Origin: Branchiostoma belcheri | Lineage: Eukaryota > Chordata > Leptocardii > Amphioxiformes > Branchiostomatidae | Direction: 5' to 3' | Assembly: GCF_001625305.1 (NCBI RefSeq) | Contig: NW_017802491.1 | Location: 100,718-164,717 of the forward strand | DNA length: 64,000 nt | Shown here: positions 59,901-63,870 of the stretch, piece by piece | How the letters are laid out: each line of letters opens with the position of its first letter | Numbering within the stretch: position 1 is the stretch's first letter | The notes under the pieces: generated by a model | What the model saw: the letters and a program-made list of their open reading frames with translations, nothing else | Databases searched by the model: none | What the model was told of the DNA's origin: nothing | Translations under genes and position numbers: made by a program

Positions 59901-61831
59901 AGATACTTGACCGCCTTTCTCTGTGGCCGGTGAGTAAGTAACATAAAGCGAATGTTATATACTTTTCTGCAGTTAACTTAAGGTGAAAATCATTACACAT
60001 TTAAACTAGTATCGCATTTTCATCATGAAATTCCAAAAGAAATCTCTTTGTTAATTTAAGACAGTATTTGTGTAGAGATTACTATCGACTTGTATACTTT
60101 GTACAAATCATAATTTTGCTTGTGTACTTATACGAAGCATTTATCACTCGTCTGTCGTGAATGTTAGCATCATCTGTTAAAGATATGATGTCATGAAACT
60201 CTAGTTTTTTAAGATTTTTTTTTACTTTTGACATAGTGATTGTGTTGTGTATTTCAATTTTGGTTAGCTTAACATTTCATGCAAACGAAAGTTTACAATC
60301 CATTGTGATTTAATTTGTCTGGGTTAGGTGATACGTAACAAGTAAGTAGGTGATAAACCCAGATCAGTCCAAAGACATTTCAAGTAGTTTTGCTAATTTT
60401 TGTTGCTACCTATTAAAGTTGTAGCTATCCGAATGGATCTAAACGCCAAATTAAACCACATTTTAAGGTCAGTCCTAGATTCTGTAGTACTTTTAAAAGT
60501 ACCAAAATCTGAAGTAATTCAAGAAACCATTGATGGTCTAACAAAATGAAAAACAAAGATGCTTAAGTTAATTATTGACAAACAATAGTACAGAAAATAA
60601 AAAAAAAACATTATTAAGATCGAAATAACGCCTTTAGAGATCTCCCGCTTTAACCTTATCTAGATCTGGAGGGGGGGGGGAGTGCCCGCGCCAACTTCAA
60701 TGTCGGATAGAGTTCGAACGGCTTGTGCTAAAACCGCAAAACTTAGTCATTAGTAAAAATACGCATGCCTACCTTGAATTCTTGTACAGTCTTCTTCACA
60801 GTCTCCTGGTCGCGCAGGTCCACCTTCTTTAGTTTCCCCCCTGAACGTGAGAAAGCCAGTCCAAGTACCTCCCAGCCTGTTGTGCCCTGGAACTCCTGTA
60901 TCAGTGCGCGGCCCAAAAGACCCGATGCCCCCGTAATCAGAACTCTGCCCATCCTGTGTTATAGATGTTCCGTGTAAATAGCATTTTATGCCAAGAGGTT
61001 AAATTTGGTTATAATTTCGCAAGTACTGGCCCATTGTAATTTTCTTTTTTTTTTCTTTTTTGGCTAAACAACGAGGCTTACAAAACATCAAGGGTGAAGG
61101 AAAATGTCACTGTGGCGAGGGGAGGGAGCAAAATTTTAGTTGTAGTAAAATAATATTGTTACAACTGATCCGACATTTTTCAAAAATGTTATGGTGGCAT
61201 AAATTAGCACAAAAAAATTAAATGAAGAAGTAGGATTGCACTTCTGTTTGACTTAAAGAACACAGGTTCTACGTTGATATTAATACCATGTGTAAATGAG
61301 ACGAAGAGAGGGAGAGGGAAGAGGTACATGTAGTTTGCAAATACCATTCGACTGCTATTCAATCTATTGGGTAGGATTTGTCATTGTTTAAGAGTTAAAG
61401 CAACCGGTGTTTTTTACCCTTAGGAAGTAAGGAACTTACCACATCATCTACCAACTTTCAAAAAAATGTATCAACATATATTAAAGTTTGGCCTTAATAC
61501 GGTGAAACACAAGGCTCTAACCCAAAACCTAACTTACCCGACTTAGATGAACTATATATATTAGATGGATAGATATATCTTTATACATCTATATACATCT
61601 ATCTATTGAAATTACAGTAAATTAAAATAAAAGTGAAATGAAAGTAAATTCAAAACATTTCAAACATTTTTACGTTTCACTCAAAATCAAACTTTTTCGT
61701 TATTACCGTACTTCGATGTTGTATTCTGGTTCAGCGCTACTTTTGTAAGCTGGGACTTGTGCCAGATGGGCATCAGCAAACTTACGTACGACTATAACTA
61801 ACGTACAAAACTTTATGCAAAACGGACGCAT
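23654..61831 (-). CDS. MAT2B: MAT2B gene, spliced, six coding exons (whole span)
   Basis: Regulatory beta subunit of methionine adenosyltransferase 2, which binds the catalytic MAT2A subunit and tunes S-adenosylmethionine synthesis in cytosol and nucleus. The six exon lengths (125, 181, 91, 153, 194, 255) sum to 999 nt: 332 residues plus stop. Junction phases agree (2, 0, 1, 1, 0) and all introns are GT-AG. Visible motifs are the Rossmann NAD(P)-binding TGASGLLG in exon 2, STDYVFDG in exon 4 followed by the SDR-type YxxxK (YGISK), RVPMLYG and RYPTHVGD in exon 5, and FHWS...MTKY and LGIGKTRPF in exon 6. The order matches vertebrate MAT2B end to end (family knowledge). Introns of about 0.75, 2.0, 9.4, 18.5 and 6.5 kb are filled with repeats. 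Exon 1 is the least certain part. Confidence 0.93.
24318..24340 (+). repeat. (TG)n microsatellite
   Basis: About ten TG dinucleotides in MAT2B intron 5. Confidence 0.9.
24487..24861 (+). pseudogene. LINE RT remnant with internal deletion
   Basis: VLRIWEKHFKDHLNKE and PPISHEEVINSVKRFK are the segment just before the RT core of RTE-like LINEs. The frame is then joined (24738 on) directly to QLLRTFEIRCLRAILNVSRRD and RIEETRAMLGR, which belongs to the far C terminus. The whole catalytic core is missing. Confidence 0.7.
24862..25599. other. MAT2B intron 5, no gene
   Basis: AT-rich; short 'ataac' repeats at 24990-25015. Confidence 0.4.
25640..25683 (-). ncRNA. Hammerhead-like core, damaged copy
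   Basis: Minus strand: CTGACGA, helix II AGCTAGT/ACTAGCT with GGAT loop, then GGAA in place of the required GAAA. The substitution would be expected to kill catalysis. Confidence 0.4.
26060..26099 (+). ncRNA. Candidate hammerhead ribozyme core
   Basis: CTGACGA at 26060, helix II with GGAT loop (one mismatch, ACTAACT), GAAA at 26086, then helix III ACGT/ACGT around a 3-base loop. Penelope-like elements are known to carry hammerhead motifs. No convincing helix I is visible in the immediate flanks, so function is uncertain. Confidence 0.45.
26490..26532 (-). ncRNA. Candidate hammerhead ribozyme core
   Basis: Minus strand reads CTGACGA, a perfect 7-bp helix II (AGCTAGT/ACTAGCT) closed by GGAT, GAAA, then ACGT-CTG-ACGT and a T at the cleavage position. 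All core nucleotides of CUGANGA...GAAA are present; helix I is not evident. Confidence 0.5.
26706..27155 (+). CDS. GIY-YIG endonuclease domain (Penelope-like element)
   Basis: 149 open codons with no ATG start. It encodes the C-terminal endonuclease of a Penelope-like retroelement: NVIYRLKCKEPNC then NTYIGETSR (the GIY and YIG strands with the two cysteines of the PLE-type zinc motif), KVRYKEH with the catalytic Arg and a His, and KEAIYERMYNPTLNREGG with the conserved Glu and Asn. Such domains nick target DNA for retrotransposition. Here the domain stands alone without RT, open across its whole length. Confidence 0.85.
   Translation: MFFQNFNIATNFKPHSTLRQRPVHPKDRPHKGTKANVIYRLKCKEPNCNNTYIGETSRPLKVRYKEHCRPSANGYSSAIFHHLQHNQGHSFKLESTDILDRETRWWERGVKEAIYERMYNPTLNREGGLRVDLSGTWFLALPAPRTDNT
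27228..27470 (-). mobile_element. Family B MITE fragment, inverted
   Basis: Starts at 'attgttggcaacaattct', carries GTTGCCATGGCAAC near 27280 and ends after 'gatgacgtcattggcc' near 27469. Both MITE ends are missing. Confidence 0.75.
27471..27681. other. Short spacer
   Basis: Contains 'tttgggcatatgtctagtgcccaaatat', an imperfect 8-9 bp inverted repeat (27489-27516). Confidence 0.5.
27682..28583 (+). mobile_element. Family B MITE, full length with assembly gap
   Basis: Left end CAACCCTACCTAGACCGGGC (TTAA mutated to TCAA), right end ...CCCGTCTAGATAAGGTTAA (28580-28583). CRE clusters near 27855 and 28018, X-box-like GTTGCCCATAGCAAC near 27998, YY1-like 'ccgccatcttgg' near 28228. The terminal GTTGCCATGGCAAC is eroded in this copy. 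Confidence 0.85.
27733..27754. other. Assembly gap (22 N)
   Basis: The Ns replace the G/C-run section near the MITE left end, which in other copies is a run of G followed by CCCCC. Homopolymer or hairpin dropout is the likely cause; true length unknown. Confidence 0.95.
28584..29490. other. MAT2B intron 5, no gene
   Basis: Starts with a MITE-end-like phrase 'ttcaaccctgccgctttttttggcc'; otherwise AT-rich without coding signal. Confidence 0.4.
29491..30125 (-). repeat. Octamer-rich repeat C, long copy
   Basis: Antisense relative of 33003-33665. It holds several ATGCAAAT/ATTTGCAT octamers (29510-29740), a (CT)n tract at 29762, an (AC)n tract at 30070, 'caccaaaaacaatacctcca' and a terminal hairpin TACCTCCA/TGGAGGTA (30103-30125). 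Non-coding. Confidence 0.75.
30425..30618 (-). CDS. MAT2B: MAT2B coding exon 5
   Basis: The acceptor caactattag is weak in pyrimidines and the donor is gtgcga. The exon encodes DGAVLRVPMLYGPVE, then ESAVTVLF, YERRYPTHVGDIAAVCRQL and SEKRLL, closely matching the vertebrate segment AVLRIPILYG...[22 protein letters not shown]. It leaves in phase 0 into exon 6. The non-consensus donor is the weakest splice signal of the gene. Confidence 0.94.
30690..30948 (+). pseudogene. Tx1/L1-type RT fragment, part 1
   Basis: Reads PGLILNADFEKAFDTLRWEHMF (RT motif A), then after stops DISSRVMNNGHISFPIPISRGVR and ACPFSP (motif B). A TTAA MITE interrupts it at 30949. It begins only about 70 bases upstream of MAT2B exon 5 on the opposite strand. 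Confidence 0.75.
30949..31851 (+). mobile_element. Family B MITE inserted in a LINE fragment
   Basis: 903 bp with TTAA at 30949-30952 and 31848-31851; left end TTAACCTAATCTCGAACGGG (diverged), right end ...CCCGTCTAAAGGTAATTAA. Interior CRE near 31140, YY1-like near 31487, GTTGCCATGGCAAC near 31677. RT sequence continues on both sides, so the insertion post-dates the LINE. Confidence 0.85.
31852..32005 (+). pseudogene. Tx1/L1-type RT fragment, part 2 (FADD)
   Basis: ETKITKFADD with the catalytic FADD (ttcgcagacgat), then stops and residues fitting 'GLK.NYDKC.IFPTG' to about 32000. It is the continuation of the fragment at 30690, with roughly 30-40 codons lost at the MITE junction. Confidence 0.7.
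32006..33002. other. MAT2B intron 4, unassigned
   Basis: A 176-codon minus-strand frame (32015-32545) is cysteine-containing but matches nothing I recognise. 'atgttgctagt' is tandemly repeated at 32370-32395. Confidence 0.35.
33003..33665 (+). repeat. Octamer-rich repeat C, long copy
   Basis: Begins with a hairpin ACCTCCAT/ATGGAGGT (32999-33022), (TG)n at 33038-33062, 'cagcataacttcataacgcc', 'gatgatatttggtatgttgg', 'cagcagaacttccggttttt', then octamers at 33413, 33428 and 33538 and 'ccttattggtgaatggtggg'. Ends at the TTAA of a MITE. Confidence 0.75.
33671..33866 (-). mobile_element. Family B MITE end fragment with long G run
   Basis: TTAACTATCTAGACC followed by about 16 G, 'ctaaaagtgcccgcg', and GTTGCCATGGCAAC near 33835, then breaks off. 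The G run is the longest of the family in this window. Confidence 0.75.
33867..34790. other. Unassigned; MITE-like and GC-rich inverted words
   Basis: 33940-34140 resembles a very degenerate MITE interior and end ('cgtcagaaactcgttgcc', 'agccgcccaggcgctatccgatatgaa'). 34200-34400 has 'tttccagg', 'cgtgtacgg' and 'cacgtgcacgg' words that recur near 44960-45070. Confidence 0.4.
34791..35005 (+). CDS. Possible first coding exon, alternative start for the 42.5-kb gene
   Basis: Open from ATG 34791, with an internal ATGGCGTCC at 34858 (MASIYVNSLCVNK), to a consensus donor AAAGA/gtaagt at 35005. The donor phase (2) equals that of the candidate exon at 37022-37125, so either could join the 42543 exon. 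No homology recognised; chance is quite possible. Confidence 0.22.
35010..36290. other. MAT2B intron 4, no gene
   Basis: AT-rich. 'ttcacggt' recurs at 35530, 35573 and 35637, with inverted 'accgtgaac' at 35663, possibly a decayed inverted-repeat element. 'agtaa' repeats near 35985. Confidence 0.4.
36300..36400 (+). repeat. ~18-bp tandem repeat (aaaattgttaaaactgat)n
   Basis: About five imperfect units, AT-rich, immediately followed by a tRNA-like segment; the layout suggests the A/T-rich tail of a SINE on the minus strand. Confidence 0.75.
36403..36455 (-). mobile_element. tRNA-like 3' half, SINE head remnant
   Basis: Minus strand: 'gggagccagcaatcccag...ttgtgagttcgaaccccagtgcatcgg' includes a B-box GAGTTCGAACC. 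No A box is visible, so only half a tRNA-like head remains. Confidence 0.45.
36728..36762 (+). repeat. (GAA)n purine tract
   Basis: 'ggaggagaagaagaagaagaaggaggaga', pure purine on the plus strand. Confidence 0.85.
36835..37021 (+). promoter_or_regulatory. Possible promoter of the candidate small gene
   Basis: CACGTG E-box at about 36842, two CCAAT boxes (accaatcc near 36866, gccaataag near 36894) and an initiating ATGGCGTC context downstream. Motif evidence only. Confidence 0.3.
37022..37125 (+). CDS. Candidate small gene, exon 1
   Basis: ATG GCG TCA start (MASNIPFCYFVFATQERLL), 104 nt open, ending AAGG before a consensus donor gtaagc, phase 2. It joins in frame to 42543-42629 and 42994-43087 for a 94-residue lysine/arginine-rich product with no recognised domain. 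The 5.4-kb intron holds two LINE halves. The gene would lie within MAT2B intron 4 on the opposite strand. Only splice signals, phase and start context support it. Confidence 0.4.
37294..39015 (-). pseudogene. 'Craniofacial development protein 2-like' LINE, 5' half
   Basis: Open for 573 codons from an in-frame ATG at 39015 (the frame extends to 39072). The EEP endonuclease is complete: LGAWNVRTLQ, AALSETR, GVGFAVK, SAYAPT, LVILGDFTARVG, HLIDYIIV and TDHRLI cover the catalytic residues. A linker follows, then the RT N terminus (KAISQLSTGKSPGRDSIS, PQDLKDATIIHLYKRKGN), after which sequence is unrelated and a stop comes at 37294. The RT palm is missing. Unusually long intact frame for a truncated copy. 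Confidence 0.9.
39016..40600. other. LINE 5' region and spacer
   Basis: 39016-39600 is probably the LINE 5' untranslated region (minus strand), GC-rich with small frames. The remainder is AT-rich. At 40470-40570 two tandem ~37-bp units carry TTCGA...TGACGTCATATCGAAC, a CRE palindrome inside 'tcgaa' palindromes. Confidence 0.45.
40610..42475 (+). pseudogene. 'Craniofacial development protein 2-like' LINE, 3' half (RT and C-terminal zinc finger)
   Basis: 40610-40860 looks like LINE leader joined directly to the RT at PQDFKDATIIHLHKRKGN, without endonuclease. RT motifs: GISLLSVAGKILARVLLNRL, SQCGFRKDRGTIDMVF, TYVDLTKAFDSV, GVKQGCVLAPTLFSI and FADE where FADD is expected. Frameshifts near 41700 and 41890 lead to VNRFTYLGSTL, TWTVYRRLARKLNHFH, then WSGHLVRMPD. 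A third shift precedes a C2H2 finger (CPHCERRF...HLRTH) ending at 42475. Catalytically dead. Confidence 0.9.
42543..42629 (+). CDS. Candidate small gene, exon 2
   Basis: Acceptor tttttttcag and donor AGG/gtgagt are both near consensus around exactly 87 nt with no stop in the phase-2 frame (RGFGIFSRKFVIILSQSRKKG). Another frame (TRIWDIFKKVCHHPVAEQ) is also open. The acceptor lies only about 30-65 bases beyond the LINE 3' end, so its branch-point region may be LINE-derived. Confidence 0.42.
42994..43087 (+). CDS. Candidate small gene, exon 3
   Basis: Acceptor 'tttttgtttttccatgtcctgcag' has a long pyrimidine tract. In the phase-2 frame it reads PGKQASRTPKLRSKGEG, then KRPAGSEDPS and TGA; the alternative frame stops at TAG 43081. 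Basic and low in hydrophobic residues. Possible 3' UTR to 43985. Confidence 0.42.
43966..43971 (+). terminator. Possible polyadenylation signal
   Basis: AATAAA followed about 12-20 bases later by mixed sequence 'actgaagtacagacatg'; the first canonical hexamer after the candidate stop. A second lies near 44199. Confidence 0.3.
44095..44690. mobile_element. GC-rich element bounded by 16-bp inverted repeats
   Basis: GCTAAGGTCCCAATTG near 44099 and its exact complement CAATTGGGACCTTAGC near 44671 bracket a G+C-rich, CpG-rich stretch (cccggtcggg, cggggccccg). Overlapping frames on both strands here are composition artefacts. Could be a non-autonomous DNA transposon of unknown family. Confidence 0.5.
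45080..45148 (+). repeat. ~20-bp tandem repeat (ttggaaacccccgggttctg)n
   Basis: Three and a half units, G/C-rich with central CCCCCGGG. Confidence 0.85.
45262..45700 (+). pseudogene. LINE RT fragment with YVDD, decayed
   Basis: VVMDFSKAF (motif A), then in shifting frames GLRTEVAPWF, VAKSTLLGS and LKYVDDMDFLE with catalytic YVDD, then LDKLI and AITVVKSG. A CR1/Jockey-group RT core with many stops. Confidence 0.75.
45701..46740. other. No gene recognised
   Basis: 'gttcgatcgtgttcgatctgggcaattcgaatcgaac' near 45702 is rich in TCGAA/TTCGA palindromes. A 166-codon frame crosses it without any motif. 'aaatactcggtttccgc' is repeated near 46650-46685. Confidence 0.4.
46741..47010 (+). pseudogene. 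LINE RT C-terminal fragment
   Basis: LKRLRQFNLSPDELEVVYT, AYIRPLIEYAALV, a stop, then RVNQLERIQRRACRIMG and TAVLGLTTLAV in one frame: the thumb/connection region of CR1/Jockey-group RTs. Probably part of the same element as 45262-45700, separated by about 1 kb. Confidence 0.75.
47690..47928 (-). mobile_element. ~240-bp TGT...ACA insertion inside the MITE
   Basis: It interrupts the sequence 'ggttcatatgaacgtc' found intact in other copies. It starts TGTAAAAACC and ends ACTCACA, with a tRNA-like segment at one end and 'actccccctttt...caagattcgtcctcgaatctt' (a hairpin) at the other. Either a SINE or a small solo LTR; a clear target duplication is not visible. Confidence 0.55.
47715..47787 (-). 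tRNA. tRNA-like sequence, probably not functional
   Basis: Minus strand has A-box-like TAGTGTAGTGGTTAGCG and a perfect B box GGGTTCGATTCCC with pairing T-arm. The acceptor strands (GACCTTT and TTGCGAC) and anticodon arm do not pair properly, so it reads as a tRNA-derived head, not a gene. Confidence 0.35.
48391..49143. other. MAT2B intron 4, no gene
   Basis: A 9-bp hairpin ACCATCCCA/TGGGATGGT is at 48665-48692. Otherwise ordinary. Confidence 0.45.
49144..49296 (-). CDS. MAT2B: MAT2B coding exon 4 (SDR YxxxK active-site region)
   Basis: The acceptor ttcatttcag and donor gtaagg are both strong. The exon encodes DVGAFLVYVSTDYVFDG, then PPYKV, then NPLNKYGISKLAGEM. YVFDG and YxxxK are the hallmark segments of the extended SDR/RmlD-like fold. 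It enters and leaves in phase 1. It sits between an 18.5-kb and a 9.4-kb intron. Confidence 0.95.
49297..50094. other. MAT2B intron 3, no gene
   Basis: AT-rich, no repeats recognised; an 87-codon frame at 49409 lacks motifs. Confidence 0.4.
50095..50758. mobile_element. Family B MITE, internally inverted
   Basis: 50095-50284 carries the left half in inverted orientation (GTTGCTATGGGCAAC near 50190), then switches at 'cggttcataataaagcc' to the forward right half, ending ...CCTCGGTAGAGTTAA (50755-50758). The terminal X-box is mutated (gttgcaatggcaac). Confidence 0.75.
50759..51335. other. MAT2B intron 3, no gene
   Basis: No coding signal; 'caagatggcagcc' at 51206 resembles the LINE 5' end at 51350. 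Confidence 0.4.
51452..52212 (+). pseudogene. LINE ORF1 (coiled-coil RNA-binding protein), one frameshift
   Basis: From ATG 51452 (MGLTAREKEDVIPG), a helical region with coiled coil (about residues 60-110: LEDLKTKYTNLKSEFNTLQ and VNNLEQYSRRN) leads to an RRM-like core (NINDIDRSHRLGRP, PRPIIVKF, YRSKAALMRA). The frame shifts near 52000 and resumes ENGIFVNENLTKANMDLL to YRVPE and TAA at 52212. Architecture is that of L1-like ORF1p, which coats the element RNA. Confidence 0.85.
52441..55633 (+). pseudogene. LINE ORF2 (endonuclease and reverse transcriptase), one frameshift
   Basis: ATG at 52447 (MGSLQRCLSICHSNVRSL). EEP endonuclease: IIALSETWCDF, GGGVALYVL, RPPGQS, VIIVGDLNSA, MVDLIITDS and NCDHSLI, all catalytic residues present. 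The frame breaks near 53210 and continues for 780 codons: ISKATGPDGIGNRLLKH, VPIHKKGDKQDKINYRPIS, VFLDISKAFDKVWH, GVPQGSLLGPLLFLVFIND and FADDTS, then PLLEYADVVWDG and a C-terminal Cys/His cluster (CKCGHFNETAVHYFLHC). RT core intact. Confidence 0.92.
55820..57606. other. MAT2B intron 3, no gene; one perfect 30-bp palindrome
   Basis: 57305-57334 is a perfect palindrome, TCTGTGTAAATATAT and its complement. Consensus-like donors (CAG/gtgagt at 56034, GCAG/gtaggt near 56378) occur without a convincing exon. No gene recognised. Confidence 0.45.
57607..58520 (+). mobile_element. TTAA MITE family B, complete reference copy
   Basis: 914 bp, TTAA at both ends. Left TTAACCCTACATAGACCGGG and right CCCGGTCTAGGTAGGGTTAA form near-perfect inverted repeats. 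Inside: CRE sites near 57768-57786 and 57950, X-box-like GTTGCCCATAGCAAC at 57917-57931, YY1-like 'ccgccatcttggatc' near 57976 and perfect GTTGCCATGGCAAC at 58346-58359. The terminus CCCTAnnTAGA resembles that of piggyBac transposons; there is no transposase. Confidence 0.92.
58521..58682 (-). repeat. Minisatellite of 5' splice-site-like units at the exon 3 donor
   Basis: On the transcribed strand, after the true donor, acagGTAACGGT occurs three times, gGGTAACGGT once and aaagGTAGACA twice, in imperfect ~27-bp units running up to the MITE. Each resembles a vertebrate-type 5' splice site. Confidence 0.75.
58684..58774 (-). CDS. MAT2B: MAT2B coding exon 3
   Basis: Acceptor cttttccag precedes CCTGACG; the donor gtaaag follows GCTGCAG. 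The 91-nt exon reads PDVVIHSAVKKSEAACVLN then VELAITVAQAA plus one base, and joins exon 4 as an Ala codon. It corresponds to the PHVIVHCAAERRPDVV...LNVDASGNLAKEAA region of the vertebrate protein, but about eight residues after the conserved histidine region are missing within the exon. The donor is followed immediately by a minisatellite full of donor-like motifs (58521-58682). Confidence 0.92.
58775..58986. other. MAT2B intron 2, short spacer
   Basis: Contains the branch/pyrimidine region upstream of exon 3; no other feature. Confidence 0.4.
58987..59887 (+). mobile_element. Family B MITE, full length
   Basis: 901 bp; left TTAA-A-CCCTATCTAGACCGGGC, right ...CTGGTCTAGTTGTCTGGGTTAA (a 4-5 base insertion in the terminal repeat). 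CRE clusters near 59155 and 59318; GTTGCCCATTGCAAC near 59293; the distal X-box has been lost by a deletion ('aatccgttgataatc'). Confidence 0.88.
59888..60649. other. MAT2B intron 2, no gene
   Basis: AT-rich; no repeats or open frames worth calling. Confidence 0.4.
60650..60760 (-). mobile_element. Family B MITE end fragment beside exon 2 donor
   Basis: TTAACCTTATCTAGATCTGG, a G run, 'agtgcccgcgccaactt', ending about 12 bases before the exon 2 donor on the gene's strand. Confidence 0.7.
60773..60953 (-). CDS. MAT2B: MAT2B coding exon 2 (Rossmann nucleotide-binding loop)
   Basis: Acceptor acacag is at 60954 onward and the donor gtaggc follows AAG at 60773. The exon encodes MGRVLITGASGLLGRAL and continues to VKKTVQEFK. 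TGxxGxxG is the dinucleotide-binding glycine motif of extended SDR proteins. The exon starts with one base completing the codon from exon 1 and ends in phase 0. A methionine falls at its second codon, so it could also be an initiating exon if exon 1 is wrong. A MITE end (60650-60760) lies only about 12 bases beyond the donor. Confidence 0.93.
60954..61706. other. MAT2B intron 1
   Basis: 753 bp, AT-rich with 'agatatatc/atacatctat' simple repeats near 61565-61610. Nothing else seen. Confidence 0.5.
61707..61831 (-). CDS. MAT2B: MAT2B coding exon 1 (predicted)
   Basis: The exon opens at an ATG (61831-61829) with residues MRPFCIKF and ends ...AEPEYNIEV plus two bases of an Arg codon, followed by a gtaata donor. 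Joining to exon 2 completes the Arg codon in frame and gives NIEVR-MGRVLITG, which lines up with the NIPNRRVLVTG region of vertebrate MAT2B. The 42-residue N terminus brings the total to 332 residues. The N terminus of this family varies between isoforms, so homology supports only the last few residues; an alternative promoter or first exon is possible. Confidence 0.7.
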
Positions 61832-62399
61832 CTTATGGAAGACGAAAAAGACCTTATGCCAATCATGCGCATTTCCTGAATGCTGGCTGCATAACAAGGA
61901 CCAATGAAAGAAACTGCGTAAGATCAGATACCGATTACGTCAAGTGCTGTGGCGTTTAAGTAAATCGTATTTAGATCGGGTTTTTAAACTATCATTTCAC
62001 GTAGAACTGGGAAAGGGGCCTTTCTGGCCATGTCCCAGAAATTTATACCGTATTTGTCCAGCCTAGCTTAATCGAGTCATGAAATTACAATAATATGAGC
62101 GACAAGCAGTCACTCTCGTATTGATTAAAGCGTTAAAAGTAACGTTACAATTGGTTAACACCAAAGCCACCGCAGGTGTTTTGCAACGAATCTTACCGAA
62201 TCTACACATTCGCGAAGGTGAGCGGCAGCAAACACGAGACCTCCTGAGTACTCGTATTTTCTCATTTTTACGTATTTTTTTACTAAATTGCTGGGGTTTT
62301 TCCTCTTGATTAGATTACAAGTAATACTTGAACATATTGTTGACTTGTAAATGGTGGCATTCCTAGATTTTAAATCAATTTTTACTGTCTTGTAAACCG
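61832..62399 (-). promoter_or_regulatory. Region upstream of MAT2B start
   Basis: Two ATTGG (CCAAT-type) boxes read on the gene strand (near 61861 and 61911). No TATA box at a convincing distance. Transcription start not identifiable from sequence alone. Confidence 0.3.
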
Positions 62400-62760
62400 C
62401 CACGTACCGAGTAGGGAGGGCGAGGGATAAATACATCTGTATGTGAACTTGACATGGAGTGCATGGGGAGGGCAAGGTGTGTAAATACATGTTTTGGCAT
62501 AGAATTTGTGTAGACTTTGTGTATTCGGTCACCTGTGTACTGTGTTGTAGCCTGTGTGGCGAAACCTTTTGGTGATAAACCTGTGTGGTAAAAATACATG
62601 TGTGGCACAGCCTGTGTGGTGGAAATTATGGAGGAGATCTTAGTACATTTGTAATGTAAACTCATGTACCTGTGTGGTGAAACTTGGTGCAAACCGGTGT
62701 TTTGGTGGTATAAACCAGTGTGGTAAAATCTGTGTGGTGTAAACCTGTGTGGTAACAAAA
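62400..62760 (-). repeat. Degenerate minisatellite (cctgtgtggt-aaac)
   Basis: '(c)ctgtgtggtg/taaa' recurs about ten times with 15-35 bp spacing from 62520 to 62755; the flank from 62400 is a looser relative. It lies 0.6-0.9 kb upstream of MAT2B. Confidence 0.75.
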
Positions 62761-62787
62761 ACAAACTAACATATATATTCACCATAT

Positions 62788-62878
62788 GTGACTGGGTCCC
62801 ACCAAGGAATAACAGGAGCGGTGACTGGGTCCCGCCAAGGATTAAAAGGAGCGGTGAGTGGGTCTCACTAAAGCTACG
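62788..62878 (+). repeat. 33-bp tandem repeat, three units
   Basis: 'gtgactgggtcccaccaagg...aggagcg' begins at 62788, 62821 and 62854 (last partial). Confidence 0.9.
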
Positions 62879-62884
62879 GTCACA

Positions 62885-63325
62885 ACCCGCCGTACGTGCT
62901 TTTTGTCCGTACGTTTTTTGGGGGGCTGTCTGCTTCGTTTTTTTTCTGAAAACGTAGGGAAGGAGTGGCGTCGACGCACGTCACTCTCACGTCAATAGCA
63001 CGGTTTCGCAAGGTGTAAGAGTGTGGTCTGTACGTTACGTCTTGCCGTGAGCGGCTGCGTGCATCGTACGTTGCGCAAGTGGTAAGTGAGTTGTACGTGC
63101 TTACAACGTACGATCTCTGTGCGATTGCAACTTTATCGTAAGGAGGCCGTACTCACATGTGCTTCTTTCGAACGGCACGTACGGGGCACGCGCGTCGCTC
63201 GTACTCGCACGCACAGGTGGTAAATCCGCAGATTTACGTGTCTGCGTGCTCCCAAATCCGTAGGATTCCGTACGGAGGTGGTATTCACCACGCACGGATG
63301 CCCTACGTTTGGCCACGTTTTTGCA
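62885..63325. repeat. GTACG-rich, CpG-rich block
   Basis: 'cgtacg' or 'gtacgt' occurs more than ten times in 440 bp, many in palindromic context (acaacgtacgat, ccgtacgg). The outer parts ('ctacggtcacaacccgccgtacgtg' side and 'cgtttttgcacgtag' side) could be ends of an unknown element. No coding feature. Confidence 0.5.
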
Positions 63326-63428
63326 CGTAGACAGTACAGACCTTGACCTTTGTCTTTCTAAGACTTAGTAGTAGTAGTAGTCCACTGTATTCTGCTGCTG
63401 CGGTAGCCTCGGCATCCTGCAGCAACAA

Positions 63429-63870
63429 TCAGTCTTTCTTCAGCTCTCTCCACTTAGTCCTATTCATCGCGAGCCTCCTGAGCTCCTGGAGTTTTCTTTC
63501 TGACCGCAATGGTCCTAGTCCTCTTTCCTTGAGGTCTGCCCTCAGCAAACTGAGCAGATTACTGCAGTGCCTTCCCTTTCTGGATCTGTAAGTGTTAGAT
63601 CCTACCAGGGCGAAGGTCAAGGCTTGTTGTGCAGGTGCATCTGTCGGCATTCTTAGAATGTGTCCGAACATGGTCCATCTGGCACATTTCACTTTAGTTG
63701 ACAGCGGGCCTGTATTGCACAGTTTGTACAGTGCTTTATTCGAGATTAAACTGTTTGGCCATCGATGTCCTGTGATTGTTCTTAGGTGTTTCCGGTGGCA
63801 GGCATCTAGCTTGTCAATTGCTGTCGGTGGTGCTGCCCAACTGTTGCAGTTGTAAGACTTACCAGCATAC
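63429..63870 (-). pseudogene. LINE RT C-terminal fragment
   Basis: IDKLDACHRKHLRTITGHRWP, SNKALYKLCNTGPLSTKV, RWTMFGHILRMPTDAPAQQAL, then a basic tail RRLAMNRTKWRELKKD and stop: the C-terminal region after the thumb of RTE/Nimb-like LINE ORF2. Open for about 145 codons; truncated at its 5' side near 63870 where a repeat begins. Confidence 0.8.
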
